A stretch of DNA of 64,000 nucleotides from Artocarpus heterophyllus. Lineage: Eukaryota; Streptophyta; Magnoliopsida; Rosales; Moraceae. The translations under genes were made by a program, and so were the position numbers. Location of the stretch: NCBI GenBank assembly GCA_025403435.1, contig CM046340.1, positions 9,524,420 through 9,588,419 on the forward strand, given 5' to 3'. The notes under the pieces were generated by a model. It was given only the letters and a program-made list of their open reading frames with translations, was not told the origin of the DNA and ran no database searches. This document shows positions 23,515 to 34,592 of this stretch, piece by piece (position 1 is the stretch's first letter; each line of letters starts with the position of its first letter).

Positions 23515-24247
23515 TGTTGGGGGAAATCTTTATGATGAGAAAACCGTCTAAAGTTCATACCCTCTTTAAACCAAGCTCCCTATCAAGTTGGCTGAGAAGA
23601 CCAATCCGAGAAGGCCATCGATTGGGCTGAAAATGTCCGGTCCAACCAAGACTAGGATCTATACGACCAGGATTTGTCCGACCAGGATCCGTGCAAGCAG
23701 GATTTGTCCAACTAAGACCAGGATCTATCTGACCAAGATCCATCCAAGCAAGATCTATCCGACTTGGCCAAAGCAACCATGAAGGACAACCCCAACTGGC
23801 AAGATGGTCGGATCCCGACCAAATCACACAATAGTGGATCATATCCAAAGACTACCATGTGGCATCATCTCAGCCCTCTGTTAGGCAATCTTCTTTCTTC
23901 GAAGATCGTGACACTTATCGCTGGACACCAGGGACATGGGCCAAACCAGTCTACACCTAGATCCAAGCTAAACTGTATAAATAGGAGCATTAACTGTACC
24001 ACAAAGATATGAGCATTCTTCCTTTACCTACTCTGCCTCTCCCTTAGCTCTTCCTGACTAGAACACTGACTTAAGAGTTGGAGTGCCCTTGGCAAGCACC
24101 AAATCAGTGTCCCCTTACTCCGAGGCCTTCTCTCTTCTTACAGATTCGACTAGACTAGGCAGAGCCAGGCAGAACAGAAGGTAGAACAGGGAACCCGACC
24201 ACCGTGCACCCCCGTATGCGGTGTTGTGCTGATCTAAACCATCAACA
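23515..24247 (+). repeat. LTR (about 733 bp) of a putative Ty3/gypsy-type element, copy A
   Basis: It begins TGTTGGGGGAAATC and ends ACCATCAACA. Near the middle is a promoter-like TATAAATAGGAGCATTAA (about 23975), as expected at the U3/R border. The next bases are TTTGGCACTAGAAGGAGG, in the place of a primer-binding site. A related LTR lies in reverse orientation at 59884-61031. No matching 3' LTR was found near the end of the following tandem array. Confidence 0.75.
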
Positions 24248-24319
24248 TTTGGCACTAGAAGGAGGACCCCATGCCTTTCTAGTAGCCTCATTTATCCCCC
24301 CAACCATTCTCGGGATGAC

Positions 24320-26300
24320 CAAAAGAAACTTCAGATCCAAGATGAAGAGTCTGACCAAGTCCAAGAAGCCTACAGCCGACCAGGTCCCGGAAGAAGATTC
24401 TAAGAAGGCTATGACCAACAAAGAGAGCTCAAGTCTAGGACGAAAAGTCCAACGAGGTCTAAGAAGGTTACGGCCGACCAGAGAAGACCGGGTCTAGGCT
24501 ATGGCCGACTAGGTCTACAATGAAGAGTCTAAGAAGGCTACGATCAACAAAGAGACCTTAGGTCCAAGACAAAAGTTGGTCCGACCAAGTCCCAGAAGTT
24601 TACGGCCACTTAAAGAAGACCAAATCCAAGCTACAGTCGACCAGGTCCCAAGCGAAGAGTCCAAAAAGGCTACGACCGACAAAGAGACCTTAGGTCCAAG
24701 ACAAAGAGTCCGACCAGGTCCAAGAAGGTTACAGCCCACTGGAGAAGACCAGGTCCAAGTTACGGTCGACCAAGTCCCAAATGAAAAGTCCAAAAAGGCT
24801 ACGACCAACAAAGAGACCTCAGGTCCAAGGCGAAGAGTCTAACCAGGTAAAAGAAGGTTACACCTGACTAGAGAAGACTAGGTCCAAGCTATGGCTGACC
24901 AGGTCCCACATCAAGAATCCAAGAAGGCTACAACTGACAAAGAGACCTCAAGTCCAAGACAAAGAGTCTGACCAGGTCCAAGAAGATTACAGCCAACAAA
25001 AGAAGACCAGGTCCAACTACGGCCGACTAGGTCCCGGACAAAGAGTCTAAGAAGGCTACGACCGGCAAAGAGACCTTAGGTTCAAGATGAAGAGTCCAAC
25101 CAAGTCCAAGAAGGTTACTTCCCACCAGAGAAGACCAAGTCTAGGCTACGGCTGACCGGGTCCCGAACGAAGAGTCCAAGAAGGCTACGATCGATAAAGT
25201 GACCTCAGGTCCAGGATGAAAAGTCCAACCAGGTCCAAGAATATTACGGCTGACTAAAGAAGACTTGGTCTAGGCTACTAATGACGAAGTCCCAAACCAA
25301 GAGTCCAAGAAGGCTACGACCGACAAAGAGACCTTAGGTCTAAGACGAAGAGTCTGACCAGGTCCAAGAAGGTTACGACCAACTAAAGAAGACCAGGTCC
25401 AGGCTACGGTCGACTAGGTCCCAGACGAAGAGGCCAAGAAGGCTACGACCGTCAAAAAGACCTCAGGTCTAGGATGAAGAGCCCGACCAGATCCAAGAAG
25501 GTTACAGGCCAACCAGAGAATACCAAGTCCAGGCTACTGCCGACCAGGTCTCGGATAAAGAGTCCAAGAAGGCTACGGCAGACAAAGAGACCTTAGGTCC
25601 AGGACAAAGAGTCCGACCAAGTCCAAGAAAGTTACGCCCGACCAGAGTAGACCATGTCTAGGCTACGCCCGACAAGGTCCCAAACAAAGAGTCCAAGAAG
25701 GCTACGACCGACAAAGAGACCTTAGGTCTAGGACAAAGAGTTCGACTAGGTCCAAGAAGGTTACGACAAGCCAAAGAAGACCATGTCCAGGCTAAGGCCG
25801 ACTAGGTCCTAAACGAAGAGTCCAAGAAGGCTACAACCGATAAAGAGACCTCAGGTCCAGGACGAAGAGTCTGACCAGGTCCAAGAAGGTTACGGCCAAC
25901 CAGAGAAGACTAGGTCCAAGCTATAGCCGACTAGGTCCTAGACGAAGAGTCCAAGAAGGCTACAAATAACAAGGTGACCTTAGGTCCAAGATGAAGAGTC
26001 TGACCAGGTGTAAGAAGGTTACGGCCAACTAGAGAAGACCAGGTCCAGGCTACGATCGACCAGGTTCCGGACGAAGAGTCCAAGAAGGCTACGACTGACA
26101 ACGAGACCTCAAGTTTAGGACGAAGAGTCTAACCAGGTCCAAGAAAGTTACGGCCAACCAGAGAAGACTAGGACCATGCTACGGTCGACCAGGTCCCAGA
26201 CGAAGAGTCTAAGAAGGCTACGACTGACAAAAAGACCTCAGGTTCAGGATAAAGAGTCCGACTAGGTCCAAAAAGGTCTCCTTCTGAGCTGCCTTGATTG
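24320..26300 (+). repeat. Minisatellite of about 126-130 bp units, about 15 copies
   Basis: Each unit contains AAGAGACCTYAGGTCCARGA, ACGAAGAGTCCGACCAGGTC, CAAGAAGGTTACGGCC and ACCAGGTCC. The phrase GAGACCTYAGGTCC recurs near 24558, 24684, 24811, 24941, 25069, 25196, 25328, 25457, 25586, 25718, 25846, 25975, 26104 and 26233. The array starts about 70 bases inside the LTR at 23515-24247. It ends in CTTGATTGAGGGGCAATT, which resembles a polypurine tract followed by the start of a 3' LTR that is missing. Where a frame stays open it encodes about 42-residue repeats, which may descend from a gag-like ORF. This is inference. Confidence 0.8.
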
Positions 26301-27589
26301 AGGGGCAATTAGTTCCCAGTGGCGTGACAGGTATGCCATAAGGCCTGATGTGTCAGGTAGGCCAAAAATGGGATTTTTCTAGTATTGGACTCCATACCCA
26401 TTTTATTCTAATTCTAGTTAGACTTAAAACTTCACAAGTGAGTAGAAACCCTAATTGGACCAAATAAAATGGGTCTATTCATATTCCTTGGCCTTCCAAA
26501 CGTAGTCCACTTAGAGAATCCCGCCTCATGGCTTAGGTCCATGTACCTTGTCTTGGGCCATATTACAAGATATGGATTGGGCTTATGCCTTGTGAAAAAA
26601 ACTAAATAGGAATTAAAATATGAATTTTTGTTTGGTTGGATAATGAAAGAAGGCATTTGAAAATTATTGGTTTACTAACAAAACCTTAATGTTTATGACA
26701 TATTTTAACAAGCAATATAGATAGGGGATTTATTCTTCTCTTTGCTTTAAACATAATGAAAAAAGAATCATCTCAATTGGATATGAAGTAAAGAAATTAT
26801 ATTTTTTCCTAAAATATAGGAGAAAAAAAACTCAATATGAGTTGAGCTTTAGATCCAACTTTAAGGAGGGGCTAGAATTTGGATTTTATACTTAAAACTC
26901 AACTCAAACTCAATTTAAGTTGAGTTTTAAATCCAAATCTGTCATACCAAATAAGAAAGAGAAAAATACAAGAATTCCCCAAAAGGAACACCTTTTCAAG
27001 AATGCCTTCTTAAAAGGCTCTTTTTAAAAATGTCTATTTAATTAGACAAAGTTATTAATTAAAAGTCCAAGTTACCATTCCTTTTTTAATTAGAAAAAAT
27101 GATTTATTAAAAGTCCAAATTACCATTCATTTTCACTCCCTTATGTGGTGGATTATTTCGGTCGCCGGCATTGGTTGCGGGAGCATAATCTAGTAGGAAC
27201 CTATCAGGTTCTCAAGCAGGAACCTATCAGGTTCCAACATATTTTTTTAAACAAAAAGATACAAGCTACCTCCAATTGCCGGCGTAGGGTACCAAAGCAA
27301 GAACCTAATAAATTTCAACATATTTTCTTTACCATAAAGAAATGCTAACCTCTTCCAGTTGCCAGCGCGTGGTGCCGAAACATAACTGGTAGGTTTCAAA
27401 GTAGGAACCAACCAGGTTCCATCATATTTTCATTGAAACAAAGAAATATTAACCATCTCTATTAGCTCAGTGCGCTAATAGTGCGTGGTGCTGGAGTGGA
27501 ACCTGTCTTTGATTTTTGATTAACAACTTGGTTTTGTAATCAATGTGCCATGGAGAAAAAAGGGGGGAAAATGCAGTTGTTGGGCTTTG
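26300..27589. other. Region between the minisatellite and the copia element, with a short tandem repeat
   Basis: No gene. At about 26830-26940 there is a small inverted repeat around CAATATGAGTTGAG. At about 27160-27450 there are roughly three degenerate units of about 100 bases, each with AATTGCCGGCG-like and AGGAACCTATCAGGTTCCAA-like phrases. The rest is AT-rich without recognisable features. Confidence 0.45.
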
Positions 27590-28065
27590 TGTTATTATTT
27601 ATTATTATTTATTTGGTTTTTAAAATGGTAATAAATAAATAAAAATAAATAAATTTAATTGGTCAAATATACATATTTTTCTAAAGGGTATCAACCAAAG
27701 GTTATTTCTGAACTGATATAAAGTTTCAGAAAAAATGCCTTATTTTAGAGATACCTTTTGATGGTAACACACCCTGATTGTGGGTGTCTATAAATATCAC
27801 GTAAGAGAGGGTCCCTATGCCTGTGCAGTTTATTTCAGAAATACACCATCTCTAAAATTGTAGAAGGTTTAGAAGAACCTTTTCTTTCACAAGTTTTGTT
27901 TTCTTCAGGAATTCTTGCAGAGAAACTCTTTATTCATACTTCATAATATCAATGGCTGGATGTCAGTTTTTTGTTCTTTACGTTTTCACATTTAAATGAT
28001 TTTCATGCAATTTGGTTTATGCATATATGAAAATCATAACACTGTATATATGTAAATTTCTTACA
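27590..28065 (+). repeat. 5' LTR of the Ty1/copia element
   Basis: It begins TGTTATTATTTATTATTATT and ends TAAATTTCTTACA. It aligns along its length with 33613-34083, with many differences and about five bases difference in length. The segment TCTATAAATATCACG (about 27788) is a likely promoter core. The next bases, TTTGGTATCAAGAGCGTGG, form the primer-binding site. Confidence 0.88.
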
Positions 28066-28084
28066 TTTGGTATCAAGAGCGTGG
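28066..28084 (+). other. Primer-binding site of the copia element
   Basis: The bases TGGTATCAAGAGC lie directly after the 5' LTR and match, with one extra base, the TGGTATCAGAGC site complementary to initiator methionine tRNA that plant copia elements commonly use. Confidence 0.75.
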
Positions 28085-28363
28085 TTTTTTTTTCTCTATC
28101 TTGATATATCTGAATGGAGTTTTAATGGAGTTTTTCAAAATACTCAAAACTTTGTTGAATTTGAAATCATTTTTTGATGTTTTTGATGAAAACCAACGTT
28201 AGAAATCAATAGAAAATTGATTTTCTGACATTTTTGGGTTTTTAAAACATCAATTTTGGTGCCCATAAGGTATAAAAATGACCGGGTCTACAATTGGACC
28301 CATTTGGGTCAAATTCGGGCGAAGGAGACCCGAAATGACAAAAAAAAATAAAATTAGGGGCCA

Positions 28364-28535
28364 AAAATGACATGTCGTTTTGGCCCCTTAGAGGCCGCGT
28401 TTTGCAACCTCAAAACAACATGTCGTTTTTCATTAAGAAAAACGACATGTCGTTTTGCTGATGAGGGGGGTGGCCATTGTCTGTCAAAACGACACGTCGT
28501 TTTGGGGCTTAATGCCCAAAACGACATGTCGTTTT
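28364..28535. repeat. Five copies of an 18-bp palindrome in the copia leader
   Basis: The unit is AAAACGACATGTCGTTTT, a perfect palindrome. Copies start at 28364, 28412, 28439, 28486 and 28518. The third and fifth are perfect; the first reads TGACATGTCG, the second CAACATGTCG and the fourth CGACACGTCG at the core. Spacings are about 48, 27, 47 and 32 bases. They sit between the primer-binding site and gag, in the part that would be the RNA leader. Confidence 0.9.
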
Positions 28536-29245
28536 CTAGGCGTGAAAAATCCAAAAAAAAAATATTTTAATTTTCAGATTTTTAATTTGGGTATTTTAAA
28601 AAATTATTTTTTTAATAAATCAAAAATTAATTATAATGAAATCCAAAATTTTATTATTTATGTTTAAATAAAATTTTAGAAATTAATTTTAGATATGTTA
28701 TTAAATTTATACATAATTTATTTTGCACGTATTCTTTAGTTGTTATTCCTTTTAATACATGCAAATTCATAAATATTTTATGCATGAAAATTAAATGCCT
28801 TGAGTGATTTGTATAATTTTAATTAATTTAAGAGTAGCCACAGCATCTTAGATTATATTGAAATTATACGTTAAGTTTTTTAAATCACATTTAGTTAAAC
28901 GGGCATTAATTATAACTAATTATGTTTAGTATAATAAAATTTATCTCACAGGAAATTTTATTTTATTAAACATGATTGGTTAGGATAAAATATTAAACTA
29001 TTTTCTTAATTTGCCCACAGAGATTAAGAAATGGAATATAGTTTAATAGTTTAATCATATGGTTGTATGTGAATCAATGTGAATTGAAACTTAGCCCACA
29101 GACAGTTTTTTATGTCATATATTTTATAATTTTGTTGCATGATTTACATTGGTAAAACATAACATATAGTTATTAGATTCAAATTTTTGACATGAGTATG
29201 TATGTTTGATGTATTGCAGTAATTCAACCTGTTAATTTATCTGAT

Positions 29246-32200
29246 ATGAAATGTGATATTCCCGAGCTTAAAGGTGATAACTATAAAGTTTGGAAGGAGA
29301 GGATTCTCCTTCATTTGGGGTGGATGGACATTAACTATGCTATAAGGAAAGATGAACCGCCCTTTATCACTGAGACTAGCACTCCAGATGATGTTAGTCG
29401 ATATGAAAAATGGGAGCGATCCAATCGTCTCTCAGTTATGTTCATAAAAACTAAGATCTCTGCTAGGATTAGGGGTTTGGTTGATTAATATGACAATGTC
29501 CGAGCATTACTGAAGGTTATTGATGAGCAATTTGAGTCTTCAGATAAGGCATTGGCAAGTACCCTGATAATGTAGTTTTCATCCTTAAAGCTTACAGGTA
29601 TAAAACGCGTGCGTGAGCATATCATGCGCATGAGGGACATTGCGGCTCAATTGAAAACGCTTGAGGTTGAGATGTCTGATTCATTCCTGGTACATTACAT
29701 TCTGAACACTCTACCCTCTAAGTATGGTCCTTTTAAGATCTCCTATAACACACATAAGGATAAATGGTCAATTAATGAGCTATTGACCATGTGTGTTCAG
29801 GAGGAGGGAAGACTAATTATGGAAGAGGGAGAGAAAGTAAATTTGGCAACCTAAGGTAAAAAGAAAAATCAAACCAAGCAAAAGGGGAAAGGCAAAGTTC
29901 CTGTTGGATATTAAGAAGGAGTTCAAGTGCTTCTTTTGTAAGAAGAAGGGGTACGTGAAGAAGGACTGCTCCAAATTCTGGGAATGGCTTGATAAGAAAG
30001 GTACTCAACTCTCACTTGTCTATTATGAATCCAATATGATTGATGTTAATTTAACACATGGTGGATTGACTCTAGTTCTACAATCCATGTTACCAATTCT
30101 CTATAGGGATTGCAAAACCTAAGGAAGCCAGTGGGAAGTGAGCAAAGCATCTATTGTGGAAATAAGAAGTGCTTACATGTGGAGGCTATAGGAACGTGCA
30201 AACTGGTCTTAAGCAGTGGCTTTATTTTGTATTTGGAAAAGACATTCTATATTCCTAGTTTTTCTAGAAATTTAATTTCAGTTTCCAGACTTGTATTAGT
30301 TGGATATTCCTTTAAATTTTCAGAATCTTCTTTCAAATTGTTTTATAAATTTGATTTTATTGGATATGGTACTTTGTTTGATGGTTTTTTTCGTCTTAAT
30401 TTACAAAATGATGCCAATTATACTACTATGCAAATTCATGAAAATGTTGGTATAAAGCGATGTGTTGTAAATGATAAATCCTCTATGTTGTGGCATCGGA
30501 GATTGGGACATATCTTCATTGAGAGAATTAAAAGATTAGTAAATGATGGAGTACTCAATACTTTAGATTTTACTGATTTTGATATTTGTGTGGACTGCAT
30601 TAAGGGTAAGCAGACCAACAAGTCAAAGAAGGGTGCCAAGAGGAGTTCTGATTTATTGGAAATCATACATACAGATATTTGTAGTCTAGACATGGACACG
30701 TACTCTCAAATACATACAGATATTTGTAGTCCAGACATGGATACGTACTCTCAACGATACTTCGTCTCTTTCATAAATGACTACTCACGATACATATATC
30801 TCTACTTGCTTAACAATAAAAATGAAGCACTAGATGCTTTTAAGGTCTTTAAAGCAGAAATAGAGAAACAATACAGGAAGCAAATTAAGATCGTGAGGTT
30901 GGATAGATGTGGAGAGTACTATGGTAGATACACTGAGTGTGGACATGCACCTGGTCCATTTGCTAAGTTTCTTCAAGAATATGGGATTGTTGCCCAATAC
31001 ACTATGCCTGGTTCTCCAGACTAGAATGGTATAGTTGAAAGAAGAAACCAAACATTAATGGACATGGTGCGAAGTATGCTTGCTAGCTCCAAACTTCCTA
31101 AGTTCTTGTGGACTAAAGCTCTTAAGACGGCAGTGTACATATTGAGCCGAGTTCCAACCAAGGCTGTTCCCAAGACGCCTTTTGAGTTATTCAAAGGTTG
31201 GAAACCGAGTTTGCGATATGTACACTTTTGGGGATACCTGTCAGAGGTAAGAGTTTATAATTCACAAGAGAAGAAGCTAGACTCAAGGACTATAAGTGGA
31301 TATTTTGTTGGTTATGCTGAACGGTCTAAGAGATATAAATTTATTGTCCATATCATAGTACTAGATTTGTGGAATCAAAGAATGCAAAATTTCTTGAGAA
31401 TGACTTAATTAGTAGGAGCGATGGATCCTTGAACATGTTCCTGAGAAAGATTATACAGATGCTCAACCTTCTACTTCTTATGAGATATTGATTATTGTGC
31501 ACAACACACCTAAAGTTCAGATGCGTGATGAACAACAACAAGTCATTCAAGTTCCACAGACTATTGATCATGAAATAGATCCAACTGAACAACAGATACA
31601 GGAACCTGTTGAATAGTTTGTTGAACCAACATTAAGGAGATCTACTAGAGAAAAGCGATTGGCGATACCTAGTGGCTATATTGTGTATCTACAAGAGTCT
31701 GACTATAATGTTGGAGCTGAAAATGATCCTGAAACGTTTTCACAGGCCATAAGTTCTAAGGAATCTGACTTATAGTACAGTGCTATGAAAAATAAAATGG
31801 ATTCTATGGCATCTAACAGAGTCTGGGATCTCGTTAAGTTACCTGATACTGTAAAAGCCATTGGATGTAAATGGGTCTTTAAAACAAAGAAAGACTCATT
31901 GGGCAACATTGAGAGACATAAGGCAAGACTCGTTGCCAAAAGATTCACTCAAACAGAAAGAATTGACTATACGGAGACTTTTTCTCTTGTATCTAAAAAG
32001 GATTCTCTTCGAGTCATTATGGTATTGGTTGCCCATTTTGATCTGGATTTGCACCAAATGGATGTGAAAACGGTCTTCTTAATGGTGATCTAGAGGAAGA
32101 GGTTTATATGAAACAACTAGAAGGATTTTCCTCTAGTGATGGTGAGCATTTGGTTTGCAAGCTTAAGAAATCCATATATGGATTGAAACAAGCCTCTCGT

Positions 32201-33271
32201 CAGTGGTATTTAAAGTTCCATAACGTTATCTCTTCATTTGGTTTTGAAGAGAATAACATGGATCAATGCATATACCAGAAGGTCAGTGGGAGTAAGATTT
32301 GTTTCCTTGTGCTATATGTGGATGATATATTACTTGTAACTAATGATAAGGGTTTGTTATATGAGGTGAAGCAATTTCTCTCAAAGAACTTTGAAATGAA
32401 GGATATGGGAGAGGCATCTTATGTCATTGGCATTAAGATCCATAGGGATATATCTCGAGGCATTTTGGGTTTGTCTCAAGAGACCTATATCAACAAGGTT
32501 CTAGAGAGGTTTCGGATGAAAGATTGTTCACCAAGTGTAGCACCCATTGTGAAGGGTGATAGGTTCAATTTGAACCAGTGCCCAAAAAATGAGCTCGAAC
32601 GGGAACAAATGGAAAACATTCCATATGCTTCAGCTGTTGGAAGCCTAATGTATGCTCAGGTCTATACAAGACCTGACATTGCATTTGTTGTGGGAATATT
32701 GGAGAGATATCAGAGTAACCCAAGTGTTGACCATTGGAGAGCTGCAAAGAAGGTGATGAGATACCTTCAAGGGACTAAAGATTACATGCTCATGTATAGA
32801 CAGACTGATAATCTAGAGGTGATTGGATACTCCAACACAGGCTTCGCTGGCTGTGTTGATTCAAGAAAATCAACATCTGATTATGTTTTTATGTTTGCCG
32901 ATGGAGCTGTATCTTGAAGGAGTGCAAAGCAGACTTTGACTACTACCTCTACCATAGAGGCCGAGTTCGTTTCTTGTTTTGAAGCTACTTCACATGGTGT
33001 ATGGTTAAAGAGTTTCATATCCGGGCTTAGAATTGTGGATTTTATTTCTAGACCATTGAGATTGTACTATGACAATTCAGCTGCGGTATTTATGGCCAAG
33101 AACAACAAGAGCGATAGTCGAAGTAAACACATCGACATTAAATACTTGGCTGTAAGAGAACGTGTTAGAGAAAAGAAAGTGGTCATTGAACTCGTTAGCA
33201 CTGAGTTGATGATTGTTGATCCTTTAACTAAAGGCATACCACCAACGATTTTTAAGGATCATGTAGTATGA
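29246..33271 (+). pseudogene. Broken gag-pol of a Ty1/copia (Tnt1-type) retrotransposon
   Basis: The order is gag, zinc knuckle, integrase, reverse transcriptase, RNase H, as in Ty1/copia. Gag-like sequence runs 29246-29860 and is split by stops and shifts near 29488 and 29580. The zinc knuckle near 29927-29970 reads CFFCKKKGYVKKDC, with tyrosine in the histidine position. The protease region is not recognisable. GAG-pre-integrase (LWHRRLGH) and the integrase core (YFVSFINDYSRYIYLY) lie at 30110-31024; a TAG sits just before [10 protein letters not shown]. The reverse transcriptase has KAIGCKWVFKTK, KSIYGLKQASRQWY and the active-site YVDDILLV near 32315. RNase H has TTTSTIEAEFVS and SKHIDIKY up to 33271. 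Stops or frameshifts near 31021, 31408, 31615, 31775, 32093 and 32917 show it cannot make a full polyprotein. Confidence 0.92.
30665..30754 (+). repeat. In-frame 45-bp tandem duplication in the integrase region
   Basis: Two neighbouring 45-base units, each starting ATACATACAGATATTTGTAG, differ at two positions. They encode IHTDICSLDMDTYSQ and IHTDICSPDMDTYSQ. The unit keeps the frame. It is not part of the usual integrase sequence at this point, so it arose within this element lineage. Confidence 0.85.
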
Positions 33272-33612
33272 ATGGGACTTGGTTCCATGATGTAAATTTC
33301 ATTCTACGTACATTTGGTTATTTTTATGAAACTCTTACTCAGTTGTGATGTTTTTTCATATTCAATTGTCCACATATTCAATTATTTTGAGAAAAATCAA
33401 TTAAGTTCGACCTGGAATAAACATAGGGTTTATTCATTAAGTTATGTTACCATTTATGAGTTAGTATTAAGGGATATAATGCATTGAAATACATGGAAGA
33501 TAATACTCATTATAAGATGACCTATCGCCATGATTCATGTATTTATTCTTTAGGTTTGAGATTGGTTGTTTTTTTGGTTATTTAGAAAATATATGTGGAC
33601 CAAGTGGGAGAA

Positions 33613-34083
33613 TGTTATTTATTATTATTTATTTGGTTTTTTAAATGATAATAAATACTTAAAAATAAATAAATTTAATTGATCCAATGTACGTATTTTT
33701 CTAAAGGGTATAAACCAAATGTTGTCTTTGAACTGATATAAAGTTTTAGAAAGAATGCCTTGTTTCAAAGGTACCTCTTGATGGTAATGCATCTTGATGG
33801 TGGATTTTTATAAATATCACGTAAGAGAGGGTCCCTATACCTGTGCAGTTTATTTCAAAAATACACCATCTCTAAAATTGCAGAAGGTTTAGAGCCTTTT
33901 TCTTTCACAAGTTTTGTTTTCTTTAGGAATTCTTGCTGAGAAACTCTCTATTCATACTTCAGAATATCAATAGCTAGAGGTCCGTTTTTCGTTCTTTACG
34001 TTTCCACATTTAAATAATTTTCATACAATTTAATTTATGCATGCATAAAAATTATAACTCTTTATATATGTAAATTTCTTACA
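33613..34083 (+). repeat. 3' LTR of the Ty1/copia element
   Basis: It begins TGTTATTTATTATTATTT directly after a polypurine stretch (AAGTGGGAGAA, about 33602-33612) and ends TAAATTTCTTACA. The many differences from the 5' LTR, roughly one in ten positions by eye, point to an old insertion. No matching five-base target duplication was found: CTTTG lies before the 5' LTR and TGTGT after the 3' LTR. Confidence 0.88.
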
Positions 34084-34592
34084 TGTGTACCTTTTAACTT
34101 TTACGAGTGGAGAAAAATATCCTCTCGTAGATGTTTGGGCATAAAATAGCTTTACCATTCCCTGTTGACCTTTTCAGTTTTCAGTGTTATCGAGTTCAAA
34201 CATAAAATTACGAGAAGGTTCTTAGTTCTTTCAAGTTTCCACTATTAGCAATGTGATTACTGTGTAGAATGATTAATGGGTCATTCCATTTATCTAAATT
34301 AAGTTTAATTTCAAAATACTTGCATTTAATTATAGTTTTAGGAACATTCAACAATTAATATTACATTTTTTGTAATCTGATCAGCAATTTTATTTCTGTT
34401 GTTATTATTATTTTTTTCATAACTTTACTTACTTCTTTAATATATTCGCCGTGCTTATAAATAGAGTAGGGAATTTCTGAATCTTTTTAAACAGACACTG
34501 GGATAAAAGTTTTCTTCATGGTGATTGGTCATGCCATAGATAACAGGACTTGATGATTCTAACTGCCAGGCTTTCGTTTGTAATTTGCACAG
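34084..34592. other. Short region between the copia element and the SOG1-like gene
   Basis: AT-rich sequence with no gene. It would hold the promoter and first coding bases of the SOG1-like gene, but no ATG joined to the first visible exon was found. The retrotransposon ends about 510 bases upstream of that exon. Confidence 0.45.

Noticed and set aside
24204..24842. Open frames in the minisatellite as host genes
   Set aside because: They follow the repeat unit, stop at random units and exist on both strands; no domain is recognised.
24320..26300. CRISPR-like repeat array
   Set aside because: Units are about 126 bases and repeat throughout without unique spacers; the host is a plant nuclear genome.
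28354..28554. Frames on both strands over the palindrome array
   Set aside because: Repeated RHVV and CRF motifs arise from the palindrome itself; no gene is needed to explain them.
27585..34088. Target site duplication for the copia element
   Set aside because: The five bases on each side (CTTTG and TGTGT) do not match; drift or recombination is possible but cannot be shown.
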